Assembly: GCA_028278005.1 (NCBI GenBank)
Contig: JANQFD010000117.1
Coordinates: forward strand, 1-10,366
Direction: 5' to 3'
Length of the DNA stretch: 10,366 nucleotides
Source of the DNA: Chlorobium sp.
GTDB taxonomy: Bacteria; Bacteroidota; Chlorobiia; Chlorobiales; Chlorobiaceae
A program made the position numbers and the translations under genes. The notes below the pieces were generated by a model. That model made no database searches. It was given only the letters and a program-made list of their open reading frames with translations, and was not told the DNA's origin. How positions within the stretch are numbered: the stretch's first letter is position 1; every line of letters starts with the position of its first letter. Of this stretch, positions 7,123-10,366 are shown one piece after another.

Positions 7123-7156
7123 AAAGGCCGCTTCATCTGAAAGCGGCCTTTTGTTT
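7123..7156 (+). terminator. Intrinsic terminator of the ECF-like gene
   Basis: A perfect 11-bp stem, AAAGGCCGCTT (7123-7133) with AAGCGGCCTTT (7141-7151), has a 7-nt loop and a following T-rich run (TTGTTTT). It lies 15 bp after the TGA and isolates the small gene from hldD. Confidence 0.92.
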
Positions 7157-7209
7157 TATGCATACCTGATTTATATTTCTACGGTATTGAAAAATATTGC
7201 GCATTCTGC

Positions 7210-8199
7210 ATGATACTTATTACCGGCGGGGCTGGATTTATCGGTAGCGCCATGCTCTGGGAGCTTAACCGGCAGGGCATGGACAAGGTTATCGTTGTCG
7301 ATGATCTCGGCTCCACGACAACCGGCAAATGGAAAAACCTTTCCGGCCTTTCTTTCAGTGATTTCATCCATAAAAAAGACCTTTTATCAAGGTTGAACGA
7401 CAGCCTGTTTTCTGAACTGACCGCAGTTATCCACATGGGAGCGATCAGCGCAACAACAGAAACCGATGCGTCGTTGCTGATGGAGAACAACTATCACTAT
7501 TCACAGGAACTGGCCTTGTTCTGCGCTTCGAGGAACATTCGTTTTATCTACGCTTCAAGTGCCGCCACCTATGGAGACGGGAGTGCGGGCTATAATGATG
7601 AGGAAGAAAACATCAACAGGTTGCGCCCGCTGAATATGTATGGCTATTCAAAATACCTGTTCGATCTCTGGGCCCTTAAAACAGGCATTTTGAAGCAGGC
7701 TGCCGGACTGAAGTTTTTTAATGTTTTCGGACCGAACGAGTACCACAAGGAAGACATGAGCAGCGTTGTCTTCAAGGCATTCAACCAGATCAGAGCAAAC
7801 GGCAGTGTAGAGCTTTTTGCATCCCACCGGAATGATTACCAAAACGGTGAGCAGATGAGAGATTTCATCTATATCAAGGACTGCACCGCAGTTATGTCAT
7901 GGCTGCTTGAAAATCCGGCGGTAAACGGGGTTTTTAATATAGGGACCGGCGAGGCAAGAAGCTTTAACGACCTTGTTAACGCCACTTTTCATGCGCTTGG
8001 TCTCGATCCGGTAATCCGCTATATACCGATGCCTGAAACCCTTCGTGACAAATACCAGTACTTTACCCGTGCCGAGATCAGCAAATTGCGATCGTATGGC
8101 TATACCCTACCGATGACTTCTCTGGAGGACGGTATACGTGACTTTGTTTGCAGCTATCTTGACAGCGAAAACCCTTATCTCGACAACCTGACCCTCTAA
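7210..8199 (+). CDS. hldD: ADP-L-glycero-D-manno-heptose 6-epimerase
   Basis: A 329-residue short-chain dehydrogenase/reductase-type epimerase that converts ADP-D-glycero-D-manno-heptose to the L-glycero form used in the LPS inner core. The N-terminal Rossmann fold shows TGGAGFIGS (5-13) and the acidic pair Asp31-Asp32 after the second strand. HMGAISATTE (75-84), MENNYHYSQEL (91-101) and SSAATYG (116-122) match the HldD pattern specifically. The catalytic Tyr144-x3-Lys148 lies in NMYGYSK (142-148). Substrate-domain landmarks FNVFGPNEYHK (170-180), RDFIYIKD (217-224), FNIGTG (242-247) and KYQYFTRAEISKLR (281-294) also follow E. coli HldD (310 residues). The ATG lacks a Shine-Dalgarno but gives the canonical MILITGGAGFIG start. 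The phoH frame begins 18 bp downstream, so the two are probably cotranscribed. Confidence 0.95.
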   Translation: MILITGGAGFIGSAMLWELNRQGMDKVIVVDDLGSTTTGKWKNLSGLSFSDFIHKKDLLSRLNDSLFSELTAVIHMGAISATTETDASLLMENNYHYSQELALFCASRNIRFIYASSAATYGDGSAGYNDEEENINRLRPLNMYGYSKYLFDLWALKTGILKQAAGLKFFNVFGPNEYHKEDMSSVVFKAFNQIRANGSVELFASHRNDYQNGEQMRDFIYIKDCTAVMSWLLENPAVNGVFNIGTGEARSFNDLVNATFHALGLDPVIRYIPMPETLRDKYQYFTRAEISKLRSYGYTLPMTSLEDGIRDFVCSYLDSENPYLDNLTL

Positions 8200-8217
8200 C
8201 CCCAAACCATACTGCAC

Positions 8218-9180
8218 TTGCTCAAGGAAAAATCCATAGAATTTGAAGGGATCGAGCCCGTCATCGTTTTCGGCCCCCATGATTCCTGGTTAAAAAAAAT
8301 CCGGGAAGAGTTCCCGGAAGTACAGTTCAGAGCACGGGGAAACACCGTCTCGATAAAAGGCGATGAAAGCGAAATAAAGCTGCTGGAACAGCTTTTCAGC
8401 GAAATGAGGTTCCTTGCAGACCAGCATGGAGAAATACAGGAAAACGACCTGGATGCACTCCTCAGCCTTGCCTTCAGCGCTCCGCCCTCGAAAAAAAGCA
8501 CTGCGTCTGTTGACAGGGATATCATAGTGACGACAAAAGACTATGCGGTCAAGGCAAAAACCAACGGTCAGAGAAAAATGGTTTCAGAAGCAAAACAGAA
8601 CGACATTGTGTTTGCTATAGGGCCGGCTGGCACCGGCAAAACCTACACTGCCGTTGCCATTGCTGTTGCAGCCTGGAAAGCCAAACAGGTAAAGCGAATA
8701 GTTCTTGCCAGACCGGCCGTCGAAGCCGGCGAAAGCCTCGGATTTCTTCCCGGTGATCTTGCGCAAAAAATAGACCCTTACCTCAGACCGCTCTATGATG
8801 CCCTGCAGGATATGCTGACGGCTGAGAAATTGAGAACGCTGACCGAGCAGAGAATTATTGAAATCGTACCCCTTGCATACATGAGAGGCCGAACTCTCAA
8901 CAATTCATTCATCATTCTCGATGAAGCCCAGAATGCCTCGAACAAACAGATGAAAATGTGTCTGACCAGGCTCGGCATCAACTCAAGAGCAATCATAACC
9001 GGTGATGTAACCCAGGTCGATCTGCCTCGTGAAATTGAATCAGGCCTGATGAACGCGAAAACGATACTGCAGGGAATATCCGGAATCAGCTTTGTCTTTC
9101 TTGACAAGTCAGACGTTGTCCGCCACCGACTGGTTCGCAATATTATCGAAGCTTACGAAAAAGAAGAGGAAAAGCAGTAG
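8218..9180 (+). CDS. phoH: PhoH-family ATPase (PhoH-like protein, YbeZ type)
   Basis: A 320-residue cytoplasmic P-loop ATPase of the PhoH family, which has RNA-helicase-like ATPase roles linked to RNA and ribosome metabolism. Residues 1-85 form the N-terminal alpha/beta domain (IEFEGIEPVIVFGP..., NTVSIKGDESEI). The ATPase domain carries Walker A GPAGTGKT (135-142), ARPAVEAGESLGFLPGD (164-180), Walker B FIILDEAQN (231-239), TGDVTQVDLP (261-270) and the sensor-like DVVRHRLV (299-306). The start is a TTG. The hldD stop TAA (8197-8199) is in the same frame, and between it and this TTG lie only CTG and ATA as alternatives; the first in-frame ATG (residue 63) would remove most of the N-terminal domain. 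E. coli YbeZ has about 346 residues. In many genomes ybeY follows; here a ferredoxin gene does. Confidence 0.94.
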   Translation: MLKEKSIEFEGIEPVIVFGPHDSWLKKIREEFPEVQFRARGNTVSIKGDESEIKLLEQLFSEMRFLADQHGEIQENDLDALLSLAFSAPPSKKSTASVDRDIIVTTKDYAVKAKTNGQRKMVSEAKQNDIVFAIGPAGTGKTYTAVAIAVAAWKAKQVKRIVLARPAVEAGESLGFLPGDLAQKIDPYLRPLYDALQDMLTAEKLRTLTEQRIIEIVPLAYMRGRTLNNSFIILDEAQNASNKQMKMCLTRLGINSRAIITGDVTQVDLPREIESGLMNAKTILQGISGISFVFLDKSDVVRHRLVRNIIEAYEKEEEKQ

Positions 9181-9276
9181 TCGGAACTTTGTCAACCTCT
9201 TCACTGTTTAGCATTCAAAGGCGAAGTCGATGTTTTCGCTTTGAGTAATTCCGTAGCAACTCATACATACACCATC

Positions 9277-9465
9277 ATGGCACATAGAATAACAGAAGAA
9301 TGCACCTATTGTGATGCCTGCCTGCCGGAATGTCCTGTTTCCGCCATAACTGCAGGGGATGACATCTATATCATTGATGAAAGTGTCTGCACCGACTGCG
9401 AAGGATACTATGACGAACCTGCCTGCGTAGCAGTCTGTCCGGTCGAGTGCATTATCCAGGTATAG
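9277..9465 (+). CDS. 2[4Fe-4S] ferredoxin (Chlorobium ferredoxin II-like)
   Basis: A 62-residue soluble, low-potential electron carrier. Nine cysteines: C9-x2-C12-x2-C15-x3-C19 and C38-x2-C41-x8-C50-x3-C54, plus C58. By family rule, cluster I uses C9, C12, C15 and C54, and cluster II uses C38, C41, C50 and C19; C58 is the extra one. The long C41-C50 spacing is the bacterial photosynthetic (Chlorobium/Allochromatium) type rather than the clostridial type. In green sulfur bacteria these proteins take electrons from the FeS-type reaction centre and feed the 2-oxoacid synthases of the reductive TCA cycle and other reductases. I chose ATG 9277 over an in-frame TTG at 9241 because the conserved N-terminus is MAHRITEEC. 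It has no visible Shine-Dalgarno and lies 96 bp after phoH, so it may have its own promoter. Confidence 0.96.
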   Translation: MAHRITEECTYCDACLPECPVSAITAGDDIYIIDESVCTDCEGYYDEPACVAVCPVECIIQV

Positions 9466-9480
9466 CGATAGCGGCTTTAT

Positions 9481-9504
9481 AACGATTGCATTTCAAGCAA
9501 CGTT
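9481..9504 (+). other. Hairpin 3' of the first ferredoxin gene
   Basis: AACG-a-TTGC (9481-9489) pairs with GCAACGTT (9497-9504) through eight base pairs with one bulged A and a 7-nt loop, 15 bp after the stop codon. Only TTTC follows, so it is at best a weak terminator or an mRNA-end stabiliser. The rest of 9505-9656 is AT-rich, with no gene I can support and no convincing -35/-10 pair. Confidence 0.3.
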
Positions 9505-9660
9505 TCATCCCCCATCATGAACTGCCTTTTACACTCTCCTTCTGGCGCGCCCGCCATCTTATTAATACTTTGTCTTATTATGATTTAATCGATCTGTCTT
9601 ATAGATTTTTTCAGGTTGATAAAAGTTATATATTACCATCCTGTTTTTAGAGTTCTTTTA

Positions 9661-9802
9661 GGGCACCTCTAAAAAGTGTCATGAGCGAGCAAAGTGTAAG
9701 GCGGACGGAGCGGAGAAACCGGAGTGTACACGGAGTACATGAGGATTTCGAGCACCGACCAACGCAGCAATTTGGTCGCGCAATAAGTTTTTAGAGGTGC
9801 CC
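9661..9802. mobile_element. 142-bp MITE-like hairpin element between the ferredoxin genes
   Basis: Perfect 15-bp terminal inverted repeats, GGGCACCTCTAAAAA (9661-9675) and TTTTTAGAGGTGCCC (9788-9802), are flanked by the direct repeat TTTA at 9657-9660 and 9803-9806, as expected of a target-site duplication. The interior is also imperfectly palindromic: TGTAC (9725-9729) and GTACA (9735-9739) meet exactly at the element's midpoint. GAAACC (9715-9720) pairs with GGATTTC (9743-9749) with one bulged A, and the outer parts pair less well. The whole element can therefore form one long stem-loop. It has no coding capacity. This is the anatomy of a non-autonomous miniature inverted-repeat element moved in trans by a DDE transposase. 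The interior (GC-richer, repeated GGAG) looks unlike its AT-rich surroundings. The parent IS family is not identified. Confidence 0.82.
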
Positions 9803-9818
9803 TTTATTAAAGTACACT
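9790..9818 (+). promoter_or_regulatory. Possible hybrid promoter: MITE end as -35, chromosome as -10
   Basis: TTTAGA (9790-9795), inside the right inverted repeat of the MITE, lies 17 bp before TACACT (9813-9818) just outside it. Each hexamer matches consensus at 4 of 6 positions. If used, transcription would start about 30 bp before the second ferredoxin ATG. This is a weak match in AT-rich DNA and is inference only. Confidence 0.25.
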
Positions 9819-9854
9819 ATTAGTTTCTTCCAAACTCTTAAGAGAGAAAGTAAC

Positions 9855-10040
9855 ATGGCACTTTACATTACTGAAGAATGCACCTATTGTGCAGCGTGCG
9901 AACCTGAATGCCCGACACAAGCCATCACAGCCGGCGACGACATCTATATTATCGACCCGAACACTTGCAACGAATGTGAAGGTCTTGATGAGCAGGCTTG
10001 TGTAGTTGTTTGTCCTGCAGAGTGCATTGTACAGGGTTAA
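9855..10040 (+). CDS. 2[4Fe-4S] ferredoxin (Chlorobium ferredoxin I-like)
   Basis: A 61-residue paralogue of the ferredoxin 390 bp upstream. It has the same nine-cysteine plan but one residue fewer in the second loop: C9, C12, C15, C19, then C38-x2-C41-x7-C49-x3-C53, and extra C57. The start MALYITEECTYC and the end CPAECIVQG match, as I recall, Chlorobium limicola-type ferredoxin I. It would carry electrons from the photosynthetic reaction centre to carbon-fixing and NAD(P)-reducing enzymes. A purine-rich AGAGAGAAAG (9841-9850) precedes the ATG by 4 nt and may act as a weak ribosome site. The MITE lies 48 bp upstream of this gene, so its promoter has either been displaced or partly supplied by the element. 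A strong terminator closes the unit. Confidence 0.97.
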   Translation: MALYITEECTYCAACEPECPTQAITAGDDIYIIDPNTCNECEGLDEQACVVVCPAECIVQG

Positions 10041-10066
10041 GCCTTGTAACTACATTACATTCATAG

Positions 10067-10104
10067 ATAAAAGCGGCCTGTACACCCGGGCCGCTTTTAT
10101 TTTA
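10067..10104 (+). terminator. Strong intrinsic terminator after the second ferredoxin
   Basis: A perfect 12-bp stem, ATAAAAGCGGCC (10067-10078) with GGCCGCTTTTAT (10089-10100), has a 10-nt loop and is followed by TTTA. The A-run at the 5' foot gives a T-run on the other strand, so it could stop transcripts from both sides. Confidence 0.9.
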
Positions 10105-10366
10105 TACGGTTTTTCCATATCGGTTCATCGAGCGCACGCAGCTGCCCTCAACCGGACCAAAGGGGCCTTCATACATTTTCGCAAGTACCGTTTCTATCTG
10201 AATACGAAACGAACCGGGCAAGATAACACATCACGCCCGAGATCCTTTGCAAGCCATAAAATACGCCCAGGGCTTGCTATATGCCGTTCGGTTCTTTAGC
10301 TTTACGTGAGATTTTTCTGTCTCGTTGATCATTAACCATAATGCAGTAAGGGTGAACGATTCTTTC
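10105..10366. other. 262 bp at the right edge with no supported gene
   Basis: No convincing gene on either strand. On the minus strand one frame is open from the window edge (10365) to the stop at 10102-10104 except for a single in-frame TGA at 10231-10233; the part after it reads CVILPGSFRIQIETVLAKMY and onward for 42 codons and ends exactly at the terminator. It could be the damaged tail of a convergent gene or chance. A plus-strand frame here begins inside the ferredoxin gene and runs through the terminator, so it is not a gene. Confidence 0.3.

Noticed and set aside
9217..9242. Hairpin AAAG-g-CGAA / TTCGCTTT after phoH as a terminator
   Set aside because: The stem is short, has a bulge, is not GC-rich and lacks a following T-tract; phoH and the ferredoxin gene could still be cotranscribed.
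9560..9656. Promoter boxes for the second ferredoxin upstream of the MITE (TTGTCT at 9570, TTGATA at 9616, TATATT at 9629)
   Set aside because: No -35/-10 pair with 16-18 bp spacing fits; in such AT-rich DNA single hexamers are expected by chance.
9661..9802. The inverted repeat as a CRISPR unit, attachment site or riboswitch
   Set aside because: There is only one pair of repeats in inverted orientation, no spacers and no integrase; the flanking TTTA duplication and central symmetry fit a MITE better.
10006..10299. A 97-codon plus-strand open frame overlapping the end of the second ferredoxin gene
   Set aside because: It starts inside the ferredoxin gene in another frame, runs straight through the strong terminator, and its product resembles nothing I recognise.

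Overview
The window looks like a piece of a green sulfur bacterial (Chlorobiaceae) chromosome. The strongest pointer is the pair of small 2[4Fe-4S] ferredoxins at the right end. Their openings (MAHRITEECTYC and MALYITEECTYC) and nine-cysteine layout match, from memory, the Chlorobium ferredoxins that accept electrons from the type I reaction centre. A membrane pyrophosphatase, an LPS heptose epimerase (so a Gram-negative envelope), mostly weak Shine-Dalgarno sequences and moderate GC content fit this. Genus and species cannot be fixed from the window.

Layout from the left. A secreted endonuclease/exonuclease/phosphatase-family protein (14-1033, +) is followed by a 238-bp gap holding a perfect dyad. 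Next come the membrane-integral pyrophosphatase hppA (1272-3347, +), a short heptamer-repeat tract, a strong terminator, and pth, peptidyl-tRNA hydrolase (3465-4034, +). A leftward cluster converges on pth: hisC, a TrmH/SpoU-family RNA methyltransferase overlapping the hisC stop, then an alpha/beta hydrolase (6512 down to 4046). Divergent from hisC is a very small ECF-sigma-like protein (6685-7107, +). It has an AT-rich promoter, a 17-bp perfect palindrome resembling a Fur-type box at the expected transcription start, the best Shine-Dalgarno of the window, and its own terminator. Then hldD (7210-8199, +) and phoH (8218-9180, +) lie 18 bp apart in the same frame.

The right end holds two paralogous ferredoxin genes (9277-9465 and 9855-10040, +). 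They are separated by about 390 bp that contain a 142-bp MITE-like element (9661-9802): 15-bp perfect terminal inverted repeats, a flanking 4-bp direct repeat TTTA, and an interior that folds as one long imperfect hairpin. A strong, possibly bidirectional terminator follows the second ferredoxin. The last 260 bp hold no gene I can support.

Most genes are housekeeping: translation quality control (pth), RNA modification, histidine synthesis, LPS heptose, PPi energetics and low-potential electron transfer. I see no defence, phage or other multi-gene accessory system. The parts most worth a second look are the miniature sigma-like gene with its palindromic operator, and the hairpin transposon remnant in front of a key photosynthetic ferredoxin gene, where its right end may supply a -35 box.
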